Source: a virus
Strand: one strand, 5' to 3'
IMG/VR virus record: IMGVR_UViG_3300032893_000209
Span: 1-33,006 of that record
DNA: 33,006 nucleotides
Shown here: positions 24,037 through 32,288 of the stretch, one piece after another
Layout: every line of letters starts with the position of its first letter
Numbering within the stretch: the first letter of the stretch is position 1
Notes under the pieces: model-generated
The model's database searches: none
What the model saw: only the letters and a program-made list of their open reading frames with translations
What the model was told of the DNA's origin: nothing
Position numbers and translations under genes: made by a program

Positions 24037-24990
24037 TTAACCCCATAATCCAGCTTGACGACTTACTAATTGAGCGATCCCAGTACCCGCAGTAACTTTT
24101 AAACGAACTGCCGATACGGGGAAGGCAATATTACTATTGGTATTAGTACTATTAATATTCACTAAAGTAGCATGGTCATACCACGCAACTCCAGTAAGAG
24201 TATTAAAAGCATTCACCGCAAAAGGATCATCGAACGTATATTGCACTGTAGCGGTAGCGCTTCCCGTAAATTCCAAAGAAAGACCAAGAGCAAAGGGAGA
24301 TACGTTTTGATCGTAAATAATAGGTCCAGTAGCGCCTGTGGTATTAGTTCCAACTGTTAAAGTAGTAGCGACGGACCCAGTATGCGTAATGTTATTAAGC
24401 GTTAAATAGCTCATTACACTCGTAGCAGCCCCGCCACTTGCACCGGTAATTGTCTCTGAAACCGTGTTTCCGCTTTCATCCGTACCTGTAATGGTGAATG
24501 TAATACCGGTATCGTTTCCACCAGAAGTAAGAATTATTTGGCGTTGGGTATCTAAAGTAGCAATTCCTTGTGTACCAACTACTAAAGTGCCAGCCACAGA
24601 ACCAGTATGTGTAATGGAAGTTACTTGTGTATAACTATTTACAGACGAAACAGTAGTAGTATTACCACCCGTAACAACTTCAGTTACGATGTTTCCACCA
24701 TTCCTACCAAAAATAGTAAAAGTAATACCGGAATCATTTCCACCAGAAGTTAAAAACAATTTACGAGCAGAAGGTATAGTCCCGATACTAGCGATACCCC
24801 CTGTGGCCAATGTACCGTTAATAGTAATAGCACCGGCACCGGGGGACTGAGAAGCGCAAACTCCGGAAGCAGTAAAACCTGAAGAAGTGGTCCCGTTTAT
24901 TAAAACGAGTCCGGCACCGGGGGAAGCAGACGTACTAATATTGTTAGCCGCAGCCGCCGTCAGCGCCTTAGTAATAATACGTGGGCGCAT
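24037..24990 (-). CDS. Beta-rich repeat protein, probable capsid decoration or fibre
   Basis: This 317-residue protein is Thr/Gly/Ser-rich and all-beta. Two tandem domains of about 66 residues are visible at 76-141 and 149-215, sharing LTSGGNDxGITFTIxG, a Thr/Val-rich strand pair, and ITHTGSVAxTLxVGT. The N-terminus also repeats a short SPGAG-x(3)-INGT phrase at 23-33 and 49-59. The tandem sheets look like Ig-like or beta-sandwich domains typical of head decoration. The C-terminal third is a separate beta domain. Its SD (AAGGAGT) overlaps the preceding stop region. The gene lies just downstream of the capsid genes. Confidence 0.55.
   Translation of the reverse strand: MRPRIITKALTAAAANNISTSASPGAGLVLINGTTSSGFTASGVCASQSPGAGAITINGTLATGGIASIGTIPSARKLFLTSGGNDSGITFTIFGRNGGNIVTEVVTGGNTTTVSSVNSYTQVTSITHTGSVAGTLVVGTQGIATLDTQRQIILTSGGNDTGITFTITGTDESGNTVSETITGASGGAATSVMSYLTLNNITHTGSVATTLTVGTNTTGATGPIIYDQNVSPFALGLSLEFTGSATATVQYTFDDPFAVNAFNTLTGVAWYDHATLVNINSTNTNSNIAFPVSAVRLKVTAGTGIAQLVSRQAGLWG
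24346..24765 (-). repeat. Tandem beta-domain repeat
   Basis: Residues 76-141 and 149-215 of the 317-residue protein repeat the pattern LTSGGNDxGITFTIxG ... ITHTGSVAxTLxVGT, with about 73 residues between copies. This indicates duplication of one beta-sandwich-like domain. Confidence 0.7.
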
Positions 24991-25000
24991 AAATTACTCC

Positions 25001-25510
25001 TTAGTTCTGCTGATACTCTACCGTGATGATAACGTGCCCAGTAGAAGCCGCAGTACCAACAGAAATCAATTGAAGGTTTAAGACGCTAATTTGCTGGCCA
25101 GCAGCAGTCGAAGCAGTTGAATCAGCCGCCGTAGATTGCATAGCCAGAAGTTGCGCGGCGGAAAAAGTCGGACGAGTCCGACCAGTCGAAGCTACCGAAG
25201 TAGACGAAACATACTGCGTACCACCAACCGAACTACCGATAGTAACCGCAGCCGAAGTACCTTGGTTATAGGCGGTCGAAACATCAACTAGCACATCCAG
25301 AATCTGAATGCCGGAAGGCACATACATAACAGAGTTAAACGTTCCAGCCGCCGTAGTGATGGCAACCGTAGCTCCGTTAGGCTGTGTAATCGTTAAAGCT
25401 GGAACATCAATCGTCCACTGTTGGCTCAGACTAACTTCACCAACGCAAAAATAAGTACCTTCACGAACAAGACCAGTACGTACTGGGCCGCTGAATGTAG
25501 ATTTAGACAT
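25001..25510 (-). CDS. Putative head decoration protein
   Basis: This 169-residue protein is strand-rich: WTIDVPALTITQPNGATVAI, FNSVMYVPSGIQILDVLVDV and a C-terminal VLNLQLISVG / HVIITVEYQQN pair. The middle is Ser/Thr/Ala-rich. It has a strong SD (TAGGAGAT, 7 bases from ATG) and is the first gene after the major capsid gene, a position often used for decoration or minor head proteins. A hairpin lies in the 89-base gap before it. No named family recognised. Confidence 0.55.
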   Translation of the reverse strand: MSKSTFSGPVRTGLVREGTYFCVGEVSLSQQWTIDVPALTITQPNGATVAITTAAGTFNSVMYVPSGIQILDVLVDVSTAYNQGTSAAVTIGSSVGGTQYVSSTSVASTGRTRPTFSAAQLLAMQSTAADSTASTAAGQQISVLNLQLISVGTAASTGHVIITVEYQQN

Positions 25511-25534
25511 ACAATCTCCTAGCTATGCACAACT

Positions 25535-25579
25535 AACTACGCCGTTGGTGCATCATCTGCCGGGGCAGTCGGCGTAGTT
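25535..25579 (-). other. Stem-loop between major capsid and decoration genes
   Basis: In the 89-base gap, AACTACGCCG (25535-25544) and CGGCGTAGTT (25570-25579) form a perfect 10-bp stem, and the 25-base loop contains CTGCCGGGGCAG, which can form an inner 4-bp hairpin. On the minus-strand transcript the stem is followed by AGTTGTGC with no U-tract, so it is not a clear terminator. It could be a partial terminator, an RNA processing site or an mRNA-stabilising element that sets high capsid expression. Confidence 0.5.
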
Positions 25580-25599
25580 TAAATCCCGGACCGTAGTAC

Positions 25600-26502
25600 T
25601 TAGACCCCCATGTAAACTTGAAGAGGATCAGACCAGCCGAACGAATACCGCTCACGAGCCTTATAACGAACGTTACCCGTATCAAAATCACCTTCCATCG
25701 CAGTGGCCATAGGCACGCGAACAAAGTGTTTAAGACCATTAGGAACGTCGGTCAGCAAGAACCACGAGTGGGTGCTGGTCAGATAGTGGTTAACAGCAAA
25801 CCCTTCCGGAATAGCGCCCATAAACTTAATAGCGTTTACGTCGTTATCGGAAGTAGCCGTTCTAAGTTCCGTTTCCAGCAAGCGCGTAGCAACGAACATC
25901 AGCGCTGGCGGGATAATTAACTTACGCGGACGAGCCGCAATCAGCAGACCACGTTCATCTACGAACGCCGCGATTGCAATAACCGCAGCTTCCAGAGACG
26001 TTTCGTTAAGGTCCGTAGTTACGGAAGTTTTGTTACTGTTAGTACCACCGTTCACAAGCGGGTGGTTGGTAGCGGCAAGAGATACGCCATCACCACCAAG
26101 ATAAGAACCGCTGGCAGCGTTATTTAAAATAGACGCACCTTTAACCTGTTTCGTATACGCCATCGCTCTGGCGAGCGCCTTTGTATAACGAGCAGATAAA
26201 GAATCATAAAGGTTATCTTCAATCGCTTCTTCAGTAATCGAGAAGCCGAGCGCAATCGTTTCATGGTTGTAACGCGCCACGAACGCCTCTTGCGCAACGT
26301 CATAAGCAATTGCCGAACCTTCAGACTTTACCGGAGCGGACGCAAAACCCGCCAGTTTAACTTCTTCCTCGAAGGAACGTTCAGAATTTTCCTGTTCGAA
26401 AAGTTCTTTATGTTCTTCTTCATAACGCTTGTACTCCAGACCGAACAAAGCGTTAAGGCCGGGGAGCAGTTCTTTAAGTAATTGTGATCTAGAAATAGCC
26501 AT
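25600..26502 (-). CDS. Major capsid protein, Mu gpT-like (HK97 fold)
   Basis: This 300-residue protein resembles the Mu gpT major head subunit family: N-terminal helices rich in Glu (about 20-45), GFASAPVKSEGSAIAYDVAQ at 52-71, and the domain typical of the family. Also visible are LGFSITEEAIEDNLYDSL, a central ATNHPLVNGG, SLEAAVIAIAAFVDERG and a C-terminal beta region (VRYKARERYSFGWSDPLQV). The HK97 fold builds the icosahedral shell. No separate delta scaffold domain is seen at the N-terminus, and a likely scaffold gene lies 1.1 kb upstream. The start has GGGAG about 9 bases upstream. A hairpin follows the stop. Confidence 0.85.
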   Translation of the reverse strand: MAISRSQLLKELLPGLNALFGLEYKRYEEEHKELFEQENSERSFEEEVKLAGFASAPVKSEGSAIAYDVAQEAFVARYNHETIALGFSITEEAIEDNLYDSLSARYTKALARAMAYTKQVKGASILNNAASGSYLGGDGVSLAATNHPLVNGGTNSNKTSVTTDLNETSLEAAVIAIAAFVDERGLLIAARPRKLIIPPALMFVATRLLETELRTATSDNDVNAIKFMGAIPEGFAVNHYLTSTHSWFLLTDVPNGLKHFVRVPMATAMEGDFDTGNVRYKARERYSFGWSDPLQVYMGV

Positions 26503-26514
26503 GATTTAGCTCCC

Positions 26515-27135
26515 TTATTGACCAAGAATGTTGCGATATGCATGAACGTTCTGGTTCCAAATCACCAGACAATCCGTAAATGCATCACCCGGTTGCGACT
26601 GATTACCGCCAGCAATCGAGCTTTCGTTCACAAGGTCAATGATTTTTACGCCAAGGGTGTTAGTAGCAGCGATAGAAGCAGAAGCCAGCTTAACCGCACT
26701 ATTACCCGAAGTCGTAGAACCAGCACTAAAGTTGGTCAGCGGCGCATTTAAACCAATCTTAGTAGCCGCCACAGCACCATCGGCTTGAACTTGCCAAACC
26801 GCATCCGGATCGTCAATCACCCGAATAAACACGTTCGTATAGCCTGCGGTAATCGCGCCGCCGGGCAGATACGAAGAAAATTGGGTTTGTTTAAGAACTG
26901 GATCGGTATAACGAACACCAACTACAACACCCCACGGAGTATTTGCACCTAGCGAAGTCGTGGGAGTAGCGGTAATTGGAGTAACTACACCGGACGCCAT
27001 ATTAACTATGTCGCCGGTAAACACGCCGGTAGCAGAGTTCGTGGTAAAAGGAACTTCACGGTACGTACCACCCGTATCCTTACCATTAATCTTGCCCCAA
27101 TAGCGTAACCCGTAGGGGGTTGACGTTGCGGCCAT
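26515..27135 (-). CDS. Minor head/decoration protein next to the capsid gene
   Basis: This 206-residue protein begins TPYGLRYWGKINGKDTGGTY and contains WGVVVGVRYTDPVLKQTQFS and VIDDPDAVWQVQADG. I recall this pattern as a head structural protein that sits beside gpT-like capsid genes in environmental podoviruses. Mostly beta, no signal peptide. A good SD (AGGAGAT, about 6 bases from ATG) suggests high expression. It is directly upstream of the major capsid gene with a 12-base gap. It may be a decoration or capsid-stabilising protein; the major capsid call itself belongs to the next gene. Confidence 0.6.
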   Translation of the reverse strand: MAATSTPYGLRYWGKINGKDTGGTYREVPFTTNSATGVFTGDIVNMASGVVTPITATPTTSLGANTPWGVVVGVRYTDPVLKQTQFSSYLPGGAITAGYTNVFIRVIDDPDAVWQVQADGAVAATKIGLNAPLTNFSAGSTTSGNSAVKLASASIAATNTLGVKIIDLVNESSIAGGNQSQPGDAFTDCLVIWNQNVHAYRNILGQ

Positions 27136-27151
27136 ATTTTATATCTCCTGA

Positions 27152-27610
27152 TTAACCTTTGCCGAAAGTGATTTTTGAACGCCGTTCGGCAAATAACGGC
27201 ATCCGGGGATCGTTTTCTTTCATTAAATTATTATCAACTGCTTTAAGCTGAGCGTCCGAAGCCTTAGCGTCATATCGCTCTTTCGCCTTTTGCCGTTCTT
27301 TTGGCATACGGCACAGAAGCAAACCGCCGATTTCAACGCAATCTTTATACTTCGAAGTAGGATCAGCCAGAACTTTAATGTCGGGAAAATCGTCAGCCTT
27401 ACAAGGTTCCCATCCTTCACGAAACCCCATAGAAACGTTCATAGCATCCAGTTGTCCTTTTAACGAAACGCGAAGCCAACGATAGGCCCACTCTTCGCTA
27501 TCAGCGATCTCCGGCAGCACAGAAGCTGGAGTCCAATCAGCTTGCCTTACAGCAGCTTCTCTACTCAGCATTTCCCTTGCGGCCCGAACATCTTCTTTAA
27601 CGTTTGCCAT
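27152..27610 (-). CDS. Small head-module protein, unknown function
   Basis: This 152-residue protein has a helical N-terminus (MANVKEDVRAAREMLSREAA), an aromatic middle (EEWAYRWLRVSLKGQLDAM, then FREGWEPCKADDFPDI) and VEIGGLLLCRMPKERQKAKERY. The C-terminal segment is LKAVDNNLMKENDPRMPLF, then SKITFG, a phrase I recall in the head gene clusters of environmental phages. No catalytic motif is visible. It shares one base with the scaffold stop (TAATG), so production is probably coupled to the scaffold. Its role in head assembly is inferred from position. Confidence 0.6.
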   Translation of the reverse strand: MANVKEDVRAAREMLSREAAVRQADWTPASVLPEIADSEEWAYRWLRVSLKGQLDAMNVSMGFREGWEPCKADDFPDIKVLADPTSKYKDCVEIGGLLLCRMPKERQKAKERYDAKASDAQLKAVDNNLMKENDPRMPLFAERRSKITFGKG

Positions 27611-28677
27611 TACTGCGTCTCCATTTGTTTAACGAGTTCTCGCGCATATTGTTCTGGAGTCAGGCCAAGCCTGCGTGCCAGAGCTACTTGCGAAGTTGTG
27701 AGCGTTACCTTAGTCCCCTTAGTGGTACGTTGTACCGGGGCTACTACGGTAGCGGATTTAGGCTCCGACTTACGGGCGCTGGGCTTAGTTTCATCCCCCC
27801 ACTCGTATTCGGGGAACTTCTCGCGCATCAGGGAGTTGATGCGACTGTAATACTTATCTGCGTCCCTTATAGGATGCACACCTTTTTCAATTAAATCTTG
27901 GTGTACTCCTAAAGCGAAGCTCGTCATCATCCGATTTTCCCCGAACCATTTGGAGTTTTTCTCCGTCCATTCCTTGGCTCGTGGATCTTCCGGCGGTGCC
28001 TGCTCCGCTTGTGATTTACTTTGTACTCTTGAATCTACTTGTTTGTCAAGTTCTTCAACACTTACCTCTTTAACTTCATCTGGAACCTTAGTTCTAGCAG
28101 CTATCTCCCTGTTGATAGTGGCCTGACTTATAGCTTCTTGCGCCGCAGCAATTTTTTCTACGTCTTCCTCGGCATAAGCTTCTTTAAGAGCTTTCTTAGC
28201 TGCTTCAAGTTGTGCAGCAGCTTTCTCTTTCATCTCCTTGATTGCATTGGTTTCTGATACCGCTCCAGCTTTCTTTAACCGTTGGGTTTCTTGGTATAAA
28301 GTTTTAGCTAATTTTACTGCTTCATCCCGCTCTCTAGCCGCCGCTTCCTTCGCCCGACGTTCATCATGGTAGCCGTGGGTAAGCTTATTTATTCGTTCCT
28401 GAACCTTTTCATCATATTGTTCAATTTCTTCCTTGGCAGGAACAATCGCTTCCTTCTTTAAAGGTTTACGCCCCCGGTCAGCCTCGGGAGTATCGTCTAC
28501 AATTTCAAGGTCAAGCTCGTCTTTTTTAACTTCTTTTTTTGATTCTTTTACTGTTACTTCTTCTTCACTCGGAAGAACATCGAGGTCTTCATCATTCTGC
28601 CCCGGCTTTAAAGTAACAGATTTACCCGCCTTACCAGTAGAAGTATCAATTGCAGTAACGATTGTTTCTTTAGCCAT
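27610..28677 (-). CDS. Scaffold-like coiled-coil protein
   Basis: This 355-residue, highly charged protein has an acidic N-terminal 70 residues, then a long Lys/Glu/Ala-rich helical region (about 75-225) predicted to be a coiled coil. A folded segment around 230-300 includes NRMMTSFALGVHQDLIEKG and YYSRINSLMREKFPEYEWG, and a C-terminal helix bears VALARRLGLTPEQYAREL. The acidic N-terminus, central coil and short C-terminal helix that contacts the coat protein are typical of capsid scaffolds. It precedes the capsid genes. I see no Ser-His-Asp protease triad, so head maturation protease activity is not supported. The SD is AAAAGGAT just upstream. Confidence 0.6.
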   Translation of the reverse strand: MAKETIVTAIDTSTGKAGKSVTLKPGQNDEDLDVLPSEEEVTVKESKKEVKKDELDLEIVDDTPEADRGRKPLKKEAIVPAKEEIEQYDEKVQERINKLTHGYHDERRAKEAAARERDEAVKLAKTLYQETQRLKKAGAVSETNAIKEMKEKAAAQLEAAKKALKEAYAEEDVEKIAAAQEAISQATINREIAARTKVPDEVKEVSVEELDKQVDSRVQSKSQAEQAPPEDPRAKEWTEKNSKWFGENRMMTSFALGVHQDLIEKGVHPIRDADKYYSRINSLMREKFPEYEWGDETKPSARKSEPKSATVVAPVQRTTKGTKVTLTTSQVALARRLGLTPEQYARELVKQMETQ

Positions 28678-28712
28678 TAAAATATCCTTTTAATTTCGCA
28701 CGGTTTACCGGA

Positions 28713-29111
28713 TTAAACTTTTTGGGAATAAGCAGAATATCCACGCGGGTCTTCTACAGTTCCCATTATTTGATCATCTGCAAGCATTCTAAATTCTTTA
28801 TCATAAATATAAAAACGAGAACCACTTAGCGCTTTCATTAAAACAAAATCCCCTTTTTTACACCACGGCCCAGTAGGAAACTTATTTTTATCTTGATAAG
28901 CATCTGGCCCCATATCCAGCACAAAGCCAACTACGGAATATATTTCTTCCGTTCGAACTGTTTCTTTAGCTTTAGCTACTCCACTGTCAAATTCTTTAGG
29001 CGGCTCCGGTAACGCTATAAGCAACCAATATCCACTAGCTTTAGGTAATTGCGTTGCCGTCGCCTTTTCACCGGGGCGATCTTCTTCTTTTTTTACTACT
29101 TCTAAAGTCAT
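28713..29111 (-). CDS. GroES-like (Cpn10-fold) co-chaperonin
   Basis: This 132-residue protein aligns by eye with the GroES/Cpn10 fold. The core is SGYWLLIALPEPPKEFDSGV (26-45), then a mobile-loop-like stretch at 45-57. VVGFVLDMGPDAYQD (60-74), GPWCKKGDFVLM (81-92) and FRMLADDQIMGTVEDP (107-122) follow, which correspond to the strand and turn positions of GroES. A longer N-terminal tail (1-25) is specific to phage members. Such proteins can replace GroES to fold capsid proteins, as T4 gp31 does, though the resemblance to gp31 is remote. It lies between the portal and scaffold genes and directly abuts the upstream 71-residue gene (TAA then ATG). The fold assignment is by pattern; activity is inferred. 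Confidence 0.7.
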   Translation of the reverse strand: MTLEVVKKEEDRPGEKATATQLPKASGYWLLIALPEPPKEFDSGVAKAKETVRTEEIYSVVGFVLDMGPDAYQDKNKFPTGPWCKKGDFVLMKALSGSRFYIYDKEFRMLADDQIMGTVEDPRGYSAYSQKV

Positions 29112-29327
29112 TTAAGTTTCCTCTATCTCGGTTAATTGTTCAACTTGGTCAATAAGCAATCGTTCTATCAATGCATAGCCTTCCATTTTTCCCACACCAC
29201 GCTGATAAGCTGCCCAATCTGTAATATGCTCCCCTGTAGCAAGACTATCAGCCAGATTATTCATTAAAACTCTAATTTCTTCCCGAAGTCTGGCGGAATC
29301 AATAGGAACTGCCGGAAATTGTTTCAT
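29112..29327 (-). CDS. Small helical protein after the portal, unknown function
   Basis: This 71-residue protein is helix-rich (LREEIRVLMNNLADSL, YALIERLLIDQVEQLTEIEE) with GEHITDWAAYQRGVGKMEGY in the middle. The pattern HITDWAAYQRxVGxxEG resembles small proteins I recall just after P22-like portal genes. Its ATG overlaps the portal stop as ATGA (29324-29327). It could be a coiled-coil assembly factor for the portal ring. Function not established. Confidence 0.6.
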   Translation of the reverse strand: MKQFPAVPIDSARLREEIRVLMNNLADSLATGEHITDWAAYQRGVGKMEGYALIERLLIDQVEQLTEIEET

Positions 29328-32053
29328 TTTTTAGGTTTCGCCGCTGGTTTAGGTTTTGGTTTTGCTTTTTCCAGTGCTAACTTATGTTTACGTTCTTCCT
29401 CTGCTTGTGCAGCTTCATGTTGTCTAGCCAAATAGTCCTGTTCTCCTTGGTGATTTCTATCTAGATGCGCTTGTCCTGCTTCATGTTCTAATTTGGCGGC
29501 ATCAGTCTCCATGGCATGTTGCTGGTCCATCTGCTTATGTTTGTCCGCCAAGCCAGCTTTAAGACCTTCCAAATGTTTCTGGTGCATTTGATCCGCAGCT
29601 TTTTGATGGAATTGCGAACCCAACTCCGCTGTTTTTAACGTCTTCTCATGCCTATGCTGCGTTGCTTGCGTAGCAAGCTGCACACCTTGGGTCAGCCCAG
29701 CGATAGCTTGTTGCACTTGTAACCGCTGCTCTTCGGTCTTGGCTTCGGCCAACATCTTTAACATTGCAATGATATTGTCGGATTTATCTTTAGCTTTTTT
29801 ACGTTCAACTTCAGCCTGTTTAATCTGCGCTTCCATGGCTTTGATCTGGTTTTCTTGTTGCTGAAGCTGCATAACAGGGTCCTGCTGTTGCTGCGCGGCT
29901 TGCTGCATCTTCGCCATTTGCTGATCGCGTTGCAGCAGTTTCCCGGACGCCGCTGCAATAACCTGCGAAAGTTGAACTTCGGCATCATCATTCAACGTTT
30001 CATCCGGGGCAGGGAGCGGCACCCCAGCAAGGTCCTGCATATCCTTCCGGTACTTCATGGCTACGTGTTCAGCCATGTGAGCCGAGAATGCCGCAGCTAT
30101 AACTGCCGCCTGCGGCGACTGCCCAATCATCTGCTGCATAACAGGGTCTTGCGCCGCCGCCATGTGCGCTTGGATATGTGATTCGTGATCCTGATTGAGA
30201 AGGGCTTTGACGGGCTTCCCGGTGAGGATCGCCATATTTTCACTAACCGGGTCAACAGGCTTGTTATGTTCTTCTGCTCCCGGAATGATCTTGTTGACAT
30301 TTTTTATCCCAATATTTTCTAACATTTGGGAATGTAAATATGGCAACGAATAGATTTGGGGTGCCACGGCAGCCAACTGAAAGGCGGCTTGATATTGAAC
30401 GATCCGTTGAGACATTGTGGTGGCGTTAGGGTCAGAGACGGGGATAATCTCCACCAAATCATAATCTGATTGTTTGACCATCCGACCAAGGTCGGTATCG
30501 TCGTCGCCCTCCGGAATATAGTCATAATCCGCTGGCGTATTATCACGAATAATGTCCTTTAAAAGTTTAAACTCAATCTTCATGGCCGCGTGAATGCGGG
30601 CCTGTACCGCCGACATAACCTTTAACGTCCGTTCCAGCACCGCCATGGTGGTGCCTACGGGAGCCTGCGAAGACATATCGGAAATCTTCAGGTCCGCTAT
30701 GCTCGCAGCCCTCCGCGCTTCCTCAACAATACCCGTTAATAAAGTAGCAAGTACAGCACTCGGTTCTTTATAAGGAAGTGGAACGATGTTGTCCTTCACC
30801 ATCCCACTCGGAACATCTACATCCCTCCATTCACCCGGTTTAATAGGGGTGTCATCACCTTTAATGCGAAGGCCCCTAGCCTTGAGTCCGCCGGGTAAAT
30901 TCGAAAGAGTACCGGCGTCAACAAGTTGGCGCAGTATCGAAGTGGCTGAACGAGCAAAGCCACCAATAAGGTGAATAAGCCCAAAACAATAAAAGCCAAA
31001 ACCCGGAACGTAGCCGTAATGTACGAAATGATTTCGTCTCTGTTTAGTTTCATCGCCTTCTTCCCAGTTGCGATACACGGATAACACTTTGCGGTTATCG
31101 AGGCATAGGGTTACAACATACGGAAGTTCTATCCCCGTAGCTTTTCCATGTTCATCTTTATGCTCATACCCTTTAATATCGAGATTGCAATGAATCTCAT
31201 ATAACGTGAAACGCTCATCGTTTAATGATTTGCTTCCCGTCAACTTGTCTTTTTTCTTTTCTATCTCCGTTGGAATGACGCGGGCTTCGCCAAGCTCCAT
31301 ATCAACGTAGAAGCCAGCCTTTTGAAGTTTAACTACGTCATTCTTAAATTTCCGCATCCTATGCGTGATACGCGGAGAGCTTTCGAGGGTTGAAGCTCCA
31401 TAAGGAACTATTAAATCTTCAGCAGGTACGAACATAGCGATCTGCCGGTCAAGCGAAGGATCGAAGTAAACCTTTTTAAATGCTGACCCCGCTATGGGTA
31501 AAGCCCAAAGCAAACGTTCATGTTCCGGTCTGTACTCCGGCATACAGTCCGTCAACTCGTGGTTCATATCCTCCGCAACACGCTTTGCAGCTTCTTCTTT
31601 TTCTTTGGTAACTTTTCCAAGTACCTTTGCCTTAACAGGGCCAGACGCAGGAAAGGTCTCCATAATCGTCTCGCTCTGGAATTTGACAACTGCTTCCGAG
31701 AGAATCGGGTGGTATACACCGCACGCTCCAATCCAAGGCGTGTTCCGCTCTTCAAAGCGAAGCCCTAGTAATTCCAACCCCTTATTATAGGTATCTTCCC
31801 ATTCGCGTCGGCTGTTTAAATCTTCAAGAACATCAGCAAGCAAGTCGTTGCTGATCGCATCCAGTTCACGCGAATCAATCTTCCCTTCTTCAGCAAGGTT
31901 TTCCGAAAACTTGTCGCCCGCTTCTTCTCGCGTTTCAGGTTCTTCATCCTGTCCAGCTATTACAACCGTGATCGGTCCTTCGGAAGCAAGAATCGGAAGA
32001 ATCCCTCCGCTCCCGTTACCCGGCCCAGTAGCTTTGTCTATGTTTGTAGCCAT
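29324..32053 (-). CDS. Portal protein, P22/SU10-like, with long helical C-terminal barrel
   Basis: This 909-residue protein is typical of the P22/SU10 portal family. N-terminal helices lead to GLRFEERNTPWIGACGVYHP, VVKFQSETIMETFPASGPVK and ALPIAGSAFKKVYFDP, followed by FVPAEDLIVPYGAS. The central channel part has GLIHLIGGFARSATSILRQL and a loop with SDMSSQAPVGTTMAVLERTL. From about residue 690 the chain is Gln/His/Lys-rich helix, probably a coiled-coil barrel like the one in P22. It ends KPKPKPAAKPKK. Twelve copies form the vertex ring through which terminase packages DNA and to which the adaptors attach. The ~220-residue C-terminal helix is long compared with minimal portals. It overlaps the following 71-residue gene by four bases. 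Confidence 0.9.
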   Translation of the reverse strand: MATNIDKATGPGNGSGGILPILASEGPITVVIAGQDEEPETREEAGDKFSENLAEEGKIDSRELDAISNDLLADVLEDLNSRREWEDTYNKGLELLGLRFEERNTPWIGACGVYHPILSEAVVKFQSETIMETFPASGPVKAKVLGKVTKEKEEAAKRVAEDMNHELTDCMPEYRPEHERLLWALPIAGSAFKKVYFDPSLDRQIAMFVPAEDLIVPYGASTLESSPRITHRMRKFKNDVVKLQKAGFYVDMELGEARVIPTEIEKKKDKLTGSKSLNDERFTLYEIHCNLDIKGYEHKDEHGKATGIELPYVVTLCLDNRKVLSVYRNWEEGDETKQRRNHFVHYGYVPGFGFYCFGLIHLIGGFARSATSILRQLVDAGTLSNLPGGLKARGLRIKGDDTPIKPGEWRDVDVPSGMVKDNIVPLPYKEPSAVLATLLTGIVEEARRAASIADLKISDMSSQAPVGTTMAVLERTLKVMSAVQARIHAAMKIEFKLLKDIIRDNTPADYDYIPEGDDDTDLGRMVKQSDYDLVEIIPVSDPNATTMSQRIVQYQAAFQLAAVAPQIYSLPYLHSQMLENIGIKNVNKIIPGAEEHNKPVDPVSENMAILTGKPVKALLNQDHESHIQAHMAAAQDPVMQQMIGQSPQAAVIAAAFSAHMAEHVAMKYRKDMQDLAGVPLPAPDETLNDDAEVQLSQVIAAASGKLLQRDQQMAKMQQAAQQQQDPVMQLQQQENQIKAMEAQIKQAEVERKKAKDKSDNIIAMLKMLAEAKTEEQRLQVQQAIAGLTQGVQLATQATQHRHEKTLKTAELGSQFHQKAADQMHQKHLEGLKAGLADKHKQMDQQHAMETDAAKLEHEAGQAHLDRNHQGEQDYLARQHEAAQAEEERKHKLALEKAKPKPKPAAKPKK

Positions 32054-32062
32054 GATCAGACC

Positions 32063-32287
32063 TTATGGATAATTTTTAACTACGATACTGGGAACAGGAA
32101 CGGACGCAGTATTAACCGCCAAATAAAGCACCGCTTCACCACCACGAACCGAAGCAACTTGCTGGTTTAAGGCAGTAAGAGCATCTGCGGGGGTATCACA
32201 AAAAGTATAAGTAAAAGTACCAACAGGATCGGCGTTGTTGAACACCAATATATATGGTTTAAATCTAGCATCTGTTATACCGTTCAT
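32063..32287 (-). CDS. Small protein between terminase and portal, unknown function
   Basis: This 74-residue protein has an alpha/beta-like pattern: RFKPYILVFNN, GTFTYTFCDTPADALTALNQ and AVLYLAVNTASVPVPSIVV. No signal peptide or metal site. A 1-base gap separates it from the preceding gene and a 9-base gap from the portal. Position suggests a packaging or head-associated accessory. No family recognised. Confidence 0.55.
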   Translation of the reverse strand: MNGITDARFKPYILVFNNADPVGTFTYTFCDTPADALTALNQQVASVRGGEAVLYLAVNTASVPVPSIVVKNYP

Positions 32288-32288
32288 A

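Noticed and set aside
25535-25579. Classical intrinsic terminator after the capsid gene
   Set aside because: The stem is perfect, but no U-tract follows it in the direction of transcription, so only a general stem-loop is reported.
25600-27135. The 206-residue protein as the major capsid protein
   Set aside because: It is also highly expressed-looking and beside the capsid gene, but the 300-residue protein has the gpT-type HK97 features, so the smaller one is treated as a minor head protein.
27604-27894. Plus-strand open frames opposite the scaffold gene
   Set aside because: They are antisense to a credible scaffold gene, with no motif and no promoter or Shine-Dalgarno in a suitable place.
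27610-28677. Head maturation protease in the scaffold gene
   Set aside because: No Ser-His-Asp or other protease motif is visible; a scaffold role is enough to explain the sequence.
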